A stretch of 64,000 nucleotides of DNA, from NCBI RefSeq assembly GCF_018555685.1, contig NZ_JAFLWW010000010.1, forward strand, positions 62,001 through 126,000, given 5' to 3'. Every line of letters starts with the position of its first letter. Within the stretch, counting starts at the first letter, position 1. The translations under genes were made by a program, and so were the position numbers. Shown here one piece after another: positions 18,552-29,583 of the stretch. The notes under the pieces were generated by a model, which worked only from the letters and a program-made list of their open reading frames with translations, was not told the DNA's origin and made no database searches. This DNA is from Aminobacter anthyllidis (GTDB lineage: Bacteria > Pseudomonadota > Alphaproteobacteria > Rhizobiales > Rhizobiaceae).

Positions 18552-19538
18552 ATGTTTCGTTGGGGCGTACTTTCGACAGCCAAGATCGGCCGCGACCAGC
18601 TGCTGCCGGCGATCGCCGATTCCGACAATGGCGTGGTGGCGGCGGTCGCCAGCCGTGACATCGGCAAGGCAAAGGCGCTGGCCGACCGCTTCGGCGCACG
18701 CCACGCCTTTGGCTCCTATGACGAGCTGCTCGCCTCCGATGCTGTCGACGGCGTCTACATTCCGCTGCCGACATCCCAGCATCTCCAATGGGCGGCCAAG
18801 GCGGCCGAGGCGGGCAAGCATGTGCTGGTCGAAAAACCGCTGGCGCTGAAGGCCGAAGACATCGCCCCGCTGATCGCCATCCGCGACCGCAAGAAGGTGG
18901 TCGTCGCTGAGGCCTTCATGGTCACCTACCATCCGCAGTGGCTGAAGGTGCGCGACCTGATATCAGCGGGCGCGATCGGCAAGCTGAAGCACGTCCAGGG
19001 CGCGTTTTCCTACTACAACGTCGACCCCAACAACATGCGCAACCAGCTCGACCTCGGCGGCGGCGCCCTGCCCGACATCGGCGTCTATCCGACAGTGACG
19101 ACACGGTTTTCGACCGGCAAGGAGCCGCAGCGTGTGCAGGCGAGCATCGAGCGCGACCCGAAATTCGGCACCGACATCTATTCCAGCGTGCGTGCCGACT
19201 TCGGCGACTTCGAGCTGTCCTTCTATCTCTCGACCCAGCTAGCCAACCGCCAGCTGATGGTCTTCCACGGCGACAAGGGCTTCATCGAGATCCATTCGCC
19301 GTTCAATGCCGGGCTCTACGACCATCACCGCGTCGAGCTGCACAATGCCGGCCACAACGAGGCGACTGTTTTCCGCTTCCCCGGCGCGCAGCAGTACCGG
19401 CTCCAGGTCGAGACTTTTGTGCGCGCGGCACAGGGCGGCAAGGACCATGTCTTTTCGCTCGAGGAGTCGGTGCTCAACCAGAAGGTCATCGACGCGATCT
19501 TCTGCGCCGGCGAACATGATGGCTGGGAGCCGGTCTAG
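18552..19538 (+). CDS. Gfo/Idh/MocA family oxidoreductase
   Basis: 328-residue NAD(P)-dependent sugar-type dehydrogenase. N-terminal Rossmann domain ([20 protein letters not shown], 1-20), the catalytic EKPLA motif ([12 protein letters not shown], near residue 95) and the C-terminal GFO_IDH_MocA domain with [12 protein letters not shown] near residue 170. The frame is open from 18348, but ATG 18552 begins the Rossmann fold directly and has GGAGG within 12 bases. The substrate cannot be told from the sequence. Confidence 0.9.
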   Translation: MFRWGVLSTAKIGRDQLLPAIADSDNGVVAAVASRDIGKAKALADRFGARHAFGSYDELLASDAVDGVYIPLPTSQHLQWAAKAAEAGKHVLVEKPLALKAEDIAPLIAIRDRKKVVVAEAFMVTYHPQWLKVRDLISAGAIGKLKHVQGAFSYYNVDPNNMRNQLDLGGGALPDIGVYPTVTTRFSTGKEPQRVQASIERDPKFGTDIYSSVRADFGDFELSFYLSTQLANRQLMVFHGDKGFIEIHSPFNAGLYDHHRVELHNAGHNEATVFRFPGAQQYRLQVETFVRAAQGGKDHVFSLEESVLNQKVIDAIFCAGEHDGWEPV

Positions 19539-19609
19539 GCCTTCGCCCGGCGCTTTGGTCGGCCGGCTAGGGCTTTCGTTCAGGCCGCGCACTGGCTTGT
19601 TGAAGCTGT

Positions 19610-19657
19610 GCGCATCGTGCTTTTCGAAAACCGATTCCGGTTTTCGGGCCGATGCGC
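19610..19657. repeat. Palindromic intergenic repeat, copy 1
   Basis: A nested palindrome: outer arms GCGCATCG / CGATGCGC and inner arms CGAAAACCG / CGGTTTTCG. Sequences of this kind are, as I recall, frequent in rhizobial intergenic DNA. A related copy is at 42888-42935. It lies upstream of the spermidine-synthase-like gene. Confidence 0.7.
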
Positions 19658-19699
19658 TAGGGAGCGCCGCATGATGTCCCATAGCGAAAGCCAGCGCCG

Positions 19700-20419
19700 A
19701 TGATTCCCTGGATCGTACTCGATATCGCGAAGATCCCCGGTGGTGGCGAATTGCGCCTCAAGCAGCGCGGCACCGAATTCTCGATCATGCTCGGCTCCAA
19801 CGAGCTGATGAACAGCCGCCTCAGCGGCTCCGAGGAGGCGCTGGCGAAACTGGCCCATGAGCGCATCGGAGGCCGTTCCAAGCCGAAAATCCTGATCGGC
19901 GGCCTCGGCATGGGCTTCACGCTGCGCGCAGCACTTGCCCTGTTCGGCAAGGATGCCCGCATCGTCGTTGCCGAACTGGTGCCCGAAGTCGTTGCCTGGG
20001 CGCGCGGGCCGATGGCCGAGCTGTCCGCCGGCGGACTCGACGACCCGCGCGTCGAGGTGGTGGTGGGCGACGTCGGCAAGCTCATCCGCGATGGCGCGGG
20101 CGCCTATGACGCGATCCTGCTCGACGTCGACAACGGTCCCGAGGGCCTGTCGCGCGACGCCAATGACAGCCTCTACAACTACACCGGCCTCTACGCGGCG
20201 AAGACCGCGCTGAAGCCCGGCGGCGTGCTGACGGTCTGGTCGCAAGGGCCCGACAAGTCGTTCTCGCGGCGCCTGCACGAGAGCGGTTTTGTCACCGACG
20301 AGGTCAAGGTCCGCGCCAGCACCAAGGGCAGCGGCGCAAGGCATGTCGTCTGGGTGGCGGCGAACAAAGTGCAGCCAGTAGCGAAGGGCACGCCTGCTGC
20401 AAAGGCGGCGCGGCGGTAG
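19700..20419 (+). CDS. Spermidine synthase-like SAM-dependent methyltransferase-fold protein
   Basis: 239-residue cytoplasmic protein with the fold of spermidine synthase: the SAM/dcSAM loop ILIGGLGMGFTLRAAL near residue 65, acidic VVAELVPEVVAWA, DVGKLIRDGAGAYDAILLDVDNGPEG with the DxDNGP motif near residue 145, and LKPGGVLTVWS. Rhizobial proteins of this type are usually annotated as spermidine synthase family, but the polyamine-binding residues were not checked, so the reaction is uncertain. The last 20 residues are low-complexity Ala/Lys. Confidence 0.82.
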   Translation: MIPWIVLDIAKIPGGGELRLKQRGTEFSIMLGSNELMNSRLSGSEEALAKLAHERIGGRSKPKILIGGLGMGFTLRAALALFGKDARIVVAELVPEVVAWARGPMAELSAGGLDDPRVEVVVGDVGKLIRDGAGAYDAILLDVDNGPEGLSRDANDSLYNYTGLYAAKTALKPGGVLTVWSQGPDKSFSRRLHESGFVTDEVKVRASTKGSGARHVVWVAANKVQPVAKGTPAAKAARR

Positions 20420-20426
20420 GCGCGGT

Positions 20427-20556
20427 CTTCCCCTCGCCCCGTTTACGGGGAGAGGGTGGCCCGAAGGGCCGGGTGAGGGGCAGCGCCAAGTCTTGCAAGT
20501 TCGAGCCGCCCCTCATCCCCCTGCCGCCACCTTCTCCCCGTAAACGGGGCGAAGGG
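20427..20556. repeat. CCCCTCGCCCCGTTTACGGGG-type inverted repeat
   Basis: Two inverted arms, 20427-20481 and 20508-20556, each hold the palindrome CCCCGTTTACGGGG or its inverse CCCCGTAAACGGGG and a GTGAGGGGC / GCCCCTCAT end. Small inserts make the match imperfect. I recall this as a common intergenic element in Mesorhizobium-type genomes. Confidence 0.8.
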
Positions 20557-21052
20557 ACCAAGCTTATTCACCGCCACGCTCGCTTTCGCGCCTGGCTATT
20601 GTCAAAGAGCACTCCTTGCAGGAGGTAGTTCGGGAAGCGGGGCGCGAGGCCGTGCCTTCCGATTGATAGTATGTGGCGCGAACTCGCGCCCCGCCCGGTG
20701 TCTGTCCCGAGGTTGGCCGGTCACAGCGCCGCTCCATGTACATTCCATGGACAATCGCCGCGGCTTCTCCGCATCTTCCTGCCGCGCTTGCCTTGTGAGG
20801 CTCGCGCCGGAAAACGCCGACCTGTCGTCGGGCCCTCGGAGCCACGGCTACCGTAGCAGTGGCGGGAGGTCACCGCCGCCCTTCCTGATACCCGGTGCGC
20901 ACCAGGTCCCGTAAGGGCGATGGGGGAATGATACGGCAGGTTTTTCAGGGCGTGGAAAAGCAGGAGCGGCTATCCACGTGGGTTGGTGACAGATGGTGAC
21001 AGTCGGCGCGGAAGATTGGGTAGCATTGGACCGCAGCAGCAGTTGCCATTTC
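20557..21052. other. Intergenic DNA with no convincing gene, one strong hairpin
   Basis: Frames exist on both strands, but none has family features or a good start. A 23-base near-perfect palindrome at 20841-20863 (GCCAC, GCTACCGTAGC-type core, GTGGC) and the palindrome GGTGCGCACC near 20896 suggest folded RNA or protein-binding DNA. The block has only faint likeness to cobalamin-riboswitch boxes on the minus strand, too weak for a call. Confidence 0.4.
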
Positions 21053-21306
21053 ACGGCATGGATCCCCGGGTCTCCGCACGTCGCTTCGCTCCTGCTCCGC
21101 CCGAGGATGACGAAGGCATTGGGGTCCGCGGCCAATCACCGACAGCGGCGCTCGGCAGACAGCTTCAATCTCGCCGTCTGCCAGCGAGTTGTCCGGTATT
21201 TCTTGCCAATTGTGACTTCGGAGATTGGCCGAAGCCAACATGGCTTCGTCATCCTCGGGCGGAGCAGGAGCGAAGCGACGTGCGGAGACCCGGGGATCCA
21301 TGCCGT
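21053..21306. repeat. Perfect inverted repeat with long arms
   Basis: The arms 21053-21115 and 21244-21306 (about 63 bases each) are inverted copies with no mismatch that I can see; each includes GGATCCCCGGGTCTCCGCAC and GGAGCAGGAGCGAAGCGACG or their inverse. The 128-base centre is unrelated. The arms resemble widely scattered rhizobial repeats containing CCCGAGGATGACG. No transposase is present, so it is a non-autonomous element or a stem-forming repeat. Confidence 0.85.
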
Positions 21307-21456
21307 TGTTGAGGTTCCGCTAGCCAGCGGAGCCGGCAGGCCAGAAGGGGGCGAAGGAACGCGACCTGGGAGATGCTGGGAGAGTTCCAGCGTGGCGGTT
21401 GTTGTTCAGAAAAAAACGCCACCCCGTGGAAAACCTCTCCACGCCCGAGCATCAAA

Positions 21457-22566
21457 TCACCACCACACCCCGCCGCGCGTTACCCGGATGCGCGGGCGGC
21501 CGCTGTCGGGTGGGTTGATCGAGCTATCGCTGGCCGGTCTGGAATCGTCGGCGAAGTCGGTGTTGGCGGCGTTGATGAAACCGTGCGCGCCTTGCAGATA
21601 GGGGCCGGGATGGGGGCGAATCCGCGGGATGATCGACGGGCGCTGCACATGCGGCACGGCAGGTTCGGCGGCCACAACAAGTTCGTCTGGCGTCTCTGCG
21701 GTCTTCAGCGCCTTCAGCCGGGCGACGCGGTCGGCGGTAAGCGGGTGGGTGCGCAGCACCGAAGGGTCGGGAATGCGGCCGCTGGGCAAAAGGATGTTTT
21801 CCCAGACCCTGCCCTGGGCGCGTTCAAGCTTGGCCAGCGCCGAGGCGAGCCCGTCGGGATCGCCGGTGAGCGAGGCAGCACCCAGATCGGCGTCGAATTC
21901 GCGGGTGCGCGACAGCGCCATCTGCAACAGGCCGCCGACGGTGGGTGCGGCCAGCAGCACCAGCACGGCCAGCCACGGCACCTGGGTGCCGAAGCCGCCG
22001 GCAAAGCCGAACAGGTTGAAAAACAGCGACACCAGGCCGACAGTCGACATGAACGAGGTGAAGCGCGACACCATGTCGGCGAAGGCCATGACCTTCACGT
22101 CCTCATGGGCGATATGGCTGATCTCGTGCGCCAGCACGCCGGCCAGTTCGCGCGGGGTCAGGTTGCGGGCGAGCGCGTCGGTGACGGCGATGGCCGCGTC
22201 GTCGCGGCGACCGACGGCAAAGGCGTTCATCATCTTGGACGGGATGACATAGAGCTTCGGCATAGCTGGAAGCTCGGCACGGCGGGTCAATTCCTGGACG
22301 ATGCGGAAGCCGGCGGGAAAGTCGGCCGCGCTGACCTCCCTTGCCTTGTACATCGACAGCACCATTTGTGGGCTGATGCGCCGCACCGCCCACATCGAGA
22401 TGGCGCCAAAGACCAGCGCATAAAGCAGTCCGGTGCTGCCGGCGAAGGCCCAGGCAGTGACGGCGAGCAGCAGCAGGCTGCCGGCCCCGAGCAGCCAGGT
22501 TTGCAGCATATTCACTGCGCGGTTGCGCCGGTGCTCGAAAAGGTTGATGGAGTGAAGTTCGCTCAT
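21457..22566 (-). CDS. htpX: HtpX-like M48 family membrane metalloprotease
   Basis: 369-residue inner-membrane zinc protease of the HtpX/M48B group, which degrades misfolded membrane proteins. Two N-terminal hydrophobic helices (about 23-58), the zinc motif LAHEISHIAHED near residue 140, two further membrane segments (about 165-215) and the downstream REFDADLGAASLTGDP glutamate motif are present, followed by the THPLTADRVARL block. The C-terminal ~80 residues are proline-rich and unusual. The frame is open to 22989, but ATG 22566 starts the family sequence (MSELHSINLFEHRRNR). It is divergent from dnaK, which suits a joint role in protein quality control. Confidence 0.88.
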   Translation of the reverse strand: MSELHSINLFEHRRNRAVNMLQTWLLGAGSLLLLAVTAWAFAGSTGLLYALVFGAISMWAVRRISPQMVLSMYKAREVSAADFPAGFRIVQELTRRAELPAMPKLYVIPSKMMNAFAVGRRDDAAIAVTDALARNLTPRELAGVLAHEISHIAHEDVKVMAFADMVSRFTSFMSTVGLVSLFFNLFGFAGGFGTQVPWLAVLVLLAAPTVGGLLQMALSRTREFDADLGAASLTGDPDGLASALAKLERAQGRVWENILLPSGRIPDPSVLRTHPLTADRVARLKALKTAETPDELVVAAEPAVPHVQRPSIIPRIRPHPGPYLQGAHGFINAANTDFADDSRPASDSSINPPDSGRPRIRVTRGGVWW

Positions 22567-22628
22567 GCCAAGAATATGAGCTTGCCACAGGCTTTTGCCG
22601 AGTCCCCTGCACGGAAAGTTGCAGAACG

Positions 22629-22657
22629 CTTGCGCTGCCAGAAGCCTGTTCTTATAT
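22629..22657 (+). promoter_or_regulatory. Heat-shock (RpoH-type) promoter of dnaK
   Basis: CTTG (22629-22632), 18 bases, then CTTATAT (22651-22657). This matches exactly the alphaproteobacterial RpoH consensus CTTG-N17/18-CYTATNT. The dnaK ATG is at 22781, so the leader is about 115 bases. Confidence 0.75.
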
Positions 22658-22780
22658 ACGCCGCAACACCGCTTCGGCCCGGAAAACCGGTATCCGGAGC
22701 GGCATTTCGAGTGAACAGGGGCTTTCGTCGGAACGCCTTCATGGGTCCAGAGAGCCTGCTTAGCGGAGAGAAGTAGTAAA

Positions 22781-24697
<1,917 letters not shown>

Positions 24698-24722
24698 CCA
24701 GATCGACATCCAGTCTAATCGG

Positions 24723-24755
24723 AAAGCCCGGCCATCGTGCCGGGCTTTTCTTTTG
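24723..24755 (+). terminator. Intrinsic terminator after dnaK
   Basis: AAAGCCCGG, loop CCATCGTG, CCGGGCTTT followed by TCTTTTG. It separates dnaK from the acyltransferase gene. Confidence 0.9.
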
Positions 24756-24865
24756 CGCCTAATACAAGGGTTTGAGGCGTTTAAGCTTAAGGAAAGAAAG
24801 TACAGGCAGGCTGTGGCTGGACCCGGCTGACAATTGACCTCGGCCGCGCGGTGGCGGAGGGCGGC

Positions 24866-25957
24866 ATGCACTTCAGGACACTCGAAGTCTGGCGGCTGGC
24901 TGCGGCCCTGACCGTGATGATGTGGCATTTCCTGCGCTATGCGCCGCCCGGACATGAGGCGGTCAGCGACGCGCTCTACCGGCTGATGCCGCTGATGGAA
25001 ATGTTCTTCATGATCTCCGGCTTCCTGATCATGCTGCGTTATGCCGACACGCTGATGACCGAACCCGGCTCGTTCCGCCGCTTCATCGTGCGCCGTCTCG
25101 CCCGGCTCTACCCGCTCTACCTGGTGACGCTGCTGTTCTTCTGCATCGTGGCCGTAGCGCTGCATTTCGGTCTCGTACAGTCGCAGCAGCCCGAGCGTTA
25201 TGCCTGGACGGCGCTGCCGGCCAACCTGATGCTGGTCCAGGCCTGGGGCCTGACCGACAATCTGACCTTCAACTATGTCAGCTGGACGCTTTCGGCGGAG
25301 TGGTTCTGCTATCTCGCCTTGCCGGTCATCGTGCTTGCCTATCGCCGCCACGGCATGTGGGGACTGGCGGTGGTGGCGGCATCGGCCGTCACCGTGCTGG
25401 AGTTTGCGGTGATGCTGGGCTGGATCCCGTTTCCGAGCTGGCTCGAGGCCAACACCTTTGGTGCCTATCGCGCCTTTGCCGATTTCGCGCTCGGCGCGAT
25501 GGTGGCCGTGGCGGTGCGCGACTCCAGGCTCAGGCTGTCGAGCCACCTGCCCGGCTGGCTGGCCTTTGCCCTGGCGATCGCTGCCATGGCGAGCCAGCAG
25601 AATGCCTATGTGATCGTGCTTTTGCTGGCGGCGGCGACATTCCTCGCGGCCCTTGCCGAACGCAACAATCCCGACGGTGCGCTTTATCTCAAGCCGCTGC
25701 ACCCGCTCGGCCGCGTCTCGTTCGGCATCTACATGATCCATCCCGTCATCGAGACGCTGCTGCTGGCCTTGGTGTGGCGCAAGCTGGTCGAACCGCTCGA
25801 GGTGGTCGGCTTCTACACCTTCTGGCTGGTGCCGGCGGTGACCGTTCTGGTGGTGGCGCTCGCCTCGGACCGCTACTTTGAAGGGCCGGTGAGCAGCTAT
25901 CTCAATGCCCGGTTGGGCGCGGAGAAGCCCAAAGTCGCCCGGCGCCGCATCGCCTGA
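24866..25957 (+). CDS. Acyltransferase 3 family membrane protein
   Basis: 363-residue integral membrane O-acyltransferase (OafA/ExoZ type) with about ten hydrophobic helices. The family pattern is seen at the N terminus, FRTLEVWRLAAALTVMMWHF, with the catalytic His in MWHF, then FMISGFLI and FIVRRLARLYPLYL. Members acetylate or succinylate surface polysaccharides. ATG 24866 is chosen over GTG 24851 because GGAGG lies 6-7 bases before it. The gene lies between dnaK and dnaJ without an obvious link to chaperone work; it follows a terminator and must have its own promoter. Confidence 0.88.
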   Translation: MHFRTLEVWRLAAALTVMMWHFLRYAPPGHEAVSDALYRLMPLMEMFFMISGFLIMLRYADTLMTEPGSFRRFIVRRLARLYPLYLVTLLFFCIVAVALHFGLVQSQQPERYAWTALPANLMLVQAWGLTDNLTFNYVSWTLSAEWFCYLALPVIVLAYRRHGMWGLAVVAASAVTVLEFAVMLGWIPFPSWLEANTFGAYRAFADFALGAMVAVAVRDSRLRLSSHLPGWLAFALAIAAMASQQNAYVIVLLLAAATFLAALAERNNPDGALYLKPLHPLGRVSFGIYMIHPVIETLLLALVWRKLVEPLEVVGFYTFWLVPAVTVLVVALASDRYFEGPVSSYLNARLGAEKPKVARRRIA

Positions 25958-26131
25958 GCGGCCCCAAGGCCACAACGGCTGCAAAATTAGCCGATTTTCT
26001 GCCGAAAACTGCGGCTTCCGCTGCCCTGCCTATGGCATAGCGGCGCATGGTTTACTAAATCGGGGCCTATTACCACCGATGGCGCAAACGCGATTGCTCG
26101 CGCCGAGGCAGTGACCAGACAGCGGGAAGAT

Positions 26132-27265
26132 ATGAAAGCTGATTTCTACGAAACGCTGGGCGTCCAGAAGGGCGCTGACGAGAAGGAGCTGAAGTCTGCC
26201 TTCCGCAAGCTTGCCATGCAGTTCCACCCCGACCGCAATCCGGGCGACGACGCATGCGAGCACAAGTTCAAGGAAATCAACGAAGCCTACGAGACGCTGA
26301 AGGACCCGCAGAAGCGCGCCGCCTATGACCGCTTCGGCCACGCCGCCTTCGAAAATGGCGGCATGGGCAATGGCGGCGGCCAGGGCTTTGGCGCCGGCGG
26401 CTTCGCCGACATCTTCGAGGATATCTTCGGCGACATGATGGGCGGCGGGCGCCGCCGTTCGTCGGGTGGCCGCGAGCGCGGCGCCGACCTGCGCTACAAC
26501 ATGGAAATCACGCTCGAGGAGGCTTTCGCCGGCAAGACCGCGCAGATCCGCGTGCCGACCTCGATCCTGTGTACCGAATGCGCCGGTTCGGGCGCCAAGC
26601 CCGGCACCCAGCCGGTGACCTGCTCGATGTGCCAGGGCCACGGCAAGGTGCGCGCCAGCCAGGGCTTCTTCTCGATCGAGCGGACCTGCCCGCAGTGCCA
26701 GGGCCGCGGCCAGACGATCAAGGACCCATGCGGCAAATGCGCCGGCCAGGGCCGCGTCACCGAAGAGCGTTCGCTGTCGGTCAACATCCCCTCTGGCATC
26801 GAGGACGGCACCCGCATCCGCCTTGCCAATGAAGGCGAAGCCGGCCTGCGCGGCGGCCCGTCGGGCGACCTCTACATCTTCCTGTCGGTCAAGCCGCACG
26901 AGTTCTTCCAGCGCGACGGCGCCGACCTCTATTGCAAGGTGCCGATCTCGATGACCACAGCCGCCCTTGGCGGCTCGTTCGAGGTGGCGACGCTCGATGG
27001 TACCCAGACGCGCGTGAAAGTGCCTGAAGGCACCCAGAACGGCCGCCAGTTCCGCCTCAAGGGCAAGGGCATGCCGATCCTGCGCCAGCCGCAGATTGGC
27101 GATCTCTACATCCAGACCGCCGTCGAAACGCCGCAGAGCCTGACGCGGCGCCAGCGCGAATTGCTGGAAGAGTTCGAAAAGCTGTCCTCGACAGAGAATT
27201 CGCCGCAGTCGAGCGGCTTCTTCTCGCGCATGAAGGACTTTTTCGAGTCCTTCGGGGACAAATGA
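26132..27265 (+). CDS. dnaJ: Chaperone DnaJ (Hsp40)
   Basis: 377-residue co-chaperone that stimulates DnaK. J domain at 1-70 with the HPD triad (FHPDRNPGD), Gly/Phe-rich linker ([18 protein letters not shown]), four CxxCxGxG zinc repeats ([32 protein letters not shown]) around residues 147-220, and the C-terminal peptide-binding domains. The ATG at 26132 begins the J domain ([11 protein letters not shown]) and follows GGGAAG; the frame extends upstream to a GTG at 26111 without a better site. pmtA follows. Confidence 0.98.
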   Translation: MKADFYETLGVQKGADEKELKSAFRKLAMQFHPDRNPGDDACEHKFKEINEAYETLKDPQKRAAYDRFGHAAFENGGMGNGGGQGFGAGGFADIFEDIFGDMMGGGRRRSSGGRERGADLRYNMEITLEEAFAGKTAQIRVPTSILCTECAGSGAKPGTQPVTCSMCQGHGKVRASQGFFSIERTCPQCQGRGQTIKDPCGKCAGQGRVTEERSLSVNIPSGIEDGTRIRLANEGEAGLRGGPSGDLYIFLSVKPHEFFQRDGADLYCKVPISMTTAALGGSFEVATLDGTQTRVKVPEGTQNGRQFRLKGKGMPILRQPQIGDLYIQTAVETPQSLTRRQRELLEEFEKLSSTENSPQSSGFFSRMKDFFESFGDK

Positions 27266-27363
27266 GAATGTTTCTGCCGTAACGGAAATTGAGCCAGCTT
27301 TCTGCTTGCGCTGAGCCACTTAGCTGTTATTTCTCCCCCAGCAGCGGTGAGGAGATCGAAGCG

Positions 27364-27969
27364 ATGACACGCGGTTCCGGATTGCGCAAAACGCTTGCGG
27401 CCAAGTTCGACGATGAACTGAAGTTCTTCAAGGGCTGGATCGACAAGCCCAAGGCCGTCGGTTCGATCGTGCCGACAAGCTCGGTCACCGCCAAGCGCAT
27501 GGCCTCGGTGGTCAATACCAAATCGGGCCTGCCGGTCCTGGAAGTCGGGCCCGGCACCGGCGTCATCACCAAGGCGATCCTCGCCCACGGCGTGAAGCCC
27601 GAGGATCTCTATACGGTTGAATATTCAGCCGATTTCGTCCAGCACCTGCGTCGCCTCTACCCACGCGTCAATGTCATCGAGGGCGACGCCTTCGACCTCG
27701 ACAATACGCTCGGCGACAAGAAGGACCTGACTTTCGACTCGGTCATTTCAGGCGTGCCACTGCTCAATTTTCCGGTCACAAGCCGCGTCGCCTATCTCGA
27801 AGGCCTGCTCAAGCGCATTCCCGCCGGCCGGCCTGTGATCCAGCTGACCTACGGGCCGAAATCGCCGATCCCGCCGGGCCTGGGCAACTACACCGTCGAG
27901 CATTTCGACTTCATCATCCGCAACATTCCCCCGACCCAGCTTTGGGTCTACCGCCGCGCCAAGCACTGA
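27364..27969 (+). CDS. pmtA: Phospholipid N-methyltransferase PmtA
   Basis: 201-residue SAM-dependent enzyme that methylates phosphatidylethanolamine in three steps to phosphatidylcholine, a membrane lipid important in rhizobia. It shows the N-terminal amphipathic FDDELKFFKGWIDKPKAVGSI segment, SAM motif VLEVGPGTGVIT near residue 58, and VISGVPLLNFP near residue 120, as in the rhizobial-type PmtA. ATG 27364, 3 bases after the GAAGCG following GGAG, fits the known length. The location after dnaJ is a familiar rhizobial order. Confidence 0.92.
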   Translation: MTRGSGLRKTLAAKFDDELKFFKGWIDKPKAVGSIVPTSSVTAKRMASVVNTKSGLPVLEVGPGTGVITKAILAHGVKPEDLYTVEYSADFVQHLRRLYPRVNVIEGDAFDLDNTLGDKKDLTFDSVISGVPLLNFPVTSRVAYLEGLLKRIPAGRPVIQLTYGPKSPIPPGLGNYTVEHFDFIIRNIPPTQLWVYRRAKH

Positions 27970-28055
27970 GCGGCGTGCTTGATTTGACCGGCTGATCGCC
28001 TATACCGTCGCCACGATGTTGAGTGCGCCTTGCCGGGCGTGCCACAGGATGGATG

Positions 28056-28652
28056 ATGCCGCTCGTTCCCAGAATTCTCGTCTTTGCAGGTTCGACAAGG
28101 ACCGGCGCCTATAGCGGCCGCACGGCCGACATAGCGCAAAAGGAACTGGCGCTGCAGGGCGCCGACGTGACGCGCATCTCGCTCGCCGACTATCCGCTGC
28201 CGATCATGGACGAAGACCTCGAGGAACGCGACGGTGTGCCCGAAAACGCCGTCAAGCTCGCCCGCCTGATCGACATGCACGATGCGGTGCTGATCGCGAC
28301 GCCCGAATATAACGGCTCGATGCCGCCGCTGCTCAAGAACACCATCGACTGGGTCAGCCGCGTGCGCAATGACGGTGGCAGGCGGCTGCAGCCCTATGCC
28401 GGCAAGCTGGTGGCGATCTGCTCGTCCTCCGACGGCCATTTCGCCGGCATCCGCAGCGCCACCCATCTGCGCGCGGTGCTGTCGCACATCCAGATGGAGG
28501 TGATTTCGCCGCAGGTTTCGGTGCCGCATGGCGGCGAGGCCTTCGACGACGACGGCGACTTCCGCGAGGAGCGCCTGCGCAAGGGCATGCAGCGGCTCTG
28601 CCATGCGCTGGTCGAACGAGCCATCATGATGTCGCGGAGGGTAGAACCATGA
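28056..28652 (+). CDS. NADPH-dependent FMN reductase-family protein
   Basis: 198-residue flavodoxin-fold reductase (ArsH/ChrR/azoreductase group). The phosphate loop [10 protein letters not shown] (near residue 12) and the [18 protein letters not shown] motif (near residue 80) that holds FMN are clear, with a third block SSSDGHFAG. Two adjacent ATGs exist (28053 and 28056); the second gives better spacing to AGGA. It overlaps pyrF by 4 bases (ATGA), so they are coupled. The electron acceptor is unknown. Confidence 0.88.
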   Translation: MPLVPRILVFAGSTRTGAYSGRTADIAQKELALQGADVTRISLADYPLPIMDEDLEERDGVPENAVKLARLIDMHDAVLIATPEYNGSMPPLLKNTIDWVSRVRNDGGRRLQPYAGKLVAICSSSDGHFAGIRSATHLRAVLSHIQMEVISPQVSVPHGGEAFDDDGDFREERLRKGMQRLCHALVERAIMMSRRVEP

Positions 28653-29350
28653 GCAGCATAGACACTGTACGCGACCGCCTGATCGTCGGCCTCGACCTGC
28701 CGACGGTCAAGGAAGCGGAAAGGGCGGTGCGCGAACTCGAAGGCACCGCGAGCTTCTACAAGATCGGCTACCAGCTGGCCTTTGCCGGCGGGCTCGATTT
28801 CGCCCGCGAGCTAGCGAGCGGCGGCACCAAGGTCTTCCTCGACATGAAGCTGCTCGACATCGACAACACGGTGGCCAAGGGCGTCGAGAACATCGTCAAG
28901 ATGGGCATGACCATGCTGACGCTGCATGCCTATCCCAAGGCGATGAAGGCGGCGGTGGAGGCTGCCAGGGGCAGCGACCTGTGCCTGCTTGCGGTGACGG
29001 TGCTGACCTCGATGGACGAAAAGGACATGATCGACGCGGGCTACGAATACGACCCGCACACGCTGGTGCTGCGCCGCGCCGAACAGGCGCTTCAGGCAAA
29101 GATGGGCGGCGTCGTCTGCTCGGCCAGCGAAGCTTCGGCGGTCCGCCGCATCGTTGGGCCAAACATGGCCGTGGTGACGCCGGGCATCCGCCCTGCCGGC
29201 AGCGACCATGGCGACCAGAAGCGAGTCGTCACCCCGGCTGACGCCATGCGCAACGGCTCGAGCCACCTCGTCGTCGCCCGCCCGATCGTCGGCGCGGTTG
29301 ACAGGAAGGCTGCTGCCCAGGCTATCCTTGAGGAAATGGCCGCCGCATAG
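28649..29350 (+). CDS. pyrF: Orotidine 5'-phosphate decarboxylase
   Basis: Last step of UMP synthesis. The 233-residue TIM barrel begins [11 protein letters not shown] and has the catalytic Asp-Lys-Asp array in [12 protein letters not shown] (near residue 62), with the phosphate-binding [16 protein letters not shown] and [11 protein letters not shown] at the end. It overlaps the FMN reductase stop by 4 bases. Confidence 0.97.
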   Translation: MSSIDTVRDRLIVGLDLPTVKEAERAVRELEGTASFYKIGYQLAFAGGLDFARELASGGTKVFLDMKLLDIDNTVAKGVENIVKMGMTMLTLHAYPKAMKAAVEAARGSDLCLLAVTVLTSMDEKDMIDAGYEYDPHTLVLRRAEQALQAKMGGVVCSASEASAVRRIVGPNMAVVTPGIRPAGSDHGDQKRVVTPADAMRNGSSHLVVARPIVGAVDRKAAAQAILEEMAAA

Positions 29351-29356
29351 GCGGTC

Positions 29357-29559
29357 GTGCGTCCTTCGAGGCTCGCCTTTCAGGCTCGCGCCTCAGGATG
29401 AGGACCTGAGCAGCTGGCAGAAGCTCCAGCGCCGCGCCTGGCGCTGCCTTCAGCCCTGACGGCGCCCGGCGGCGCCAGCGGTCCTCATCCTGAGGTGCGA
29501 GCCCGGCACGCCGCAGACCGGCTGGCTCGACGGCTGGGGGCGAGCCTCGAAGGACGCAC
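29357..29559. repeat. Inverted GTCCTTCGAGGCTCG-type repeat downstream of pyrF
   Basis: Two pairs of perfect inverted arms are nested: 29357-29377 with 29539-29559 (21 bases, containing GTCCTTCGAGGCTCGCC) and 29391-29406 with 29480-29495 (16 bases, containing CTCAGGATGAGGACC). About 200 bases in total, no coding capacity. I recall this element as abundant in Bradyrhizobium and Mesorhizobium intergenic DNA. Confidence 0.85.
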
Positions 29560-29583
29560 TAAAGAGAACTCGGGAGGAAAAAG

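Noticed and set aside
20564-20845. Minus-strand frame of 93 codons in the repeat region
   Set aside because: No convincing start, family pattern or codon bias; it lies among repeats and palindromes.
20835-20935. Faint likeness to cobalamin-riboswitch boxes on the minus strand
   Set aside because: Single short matches to GCCACTG and to an ACAGGTCGGC-like end, but the conserved boxes are not in the right order, and no B12-related gene follows.
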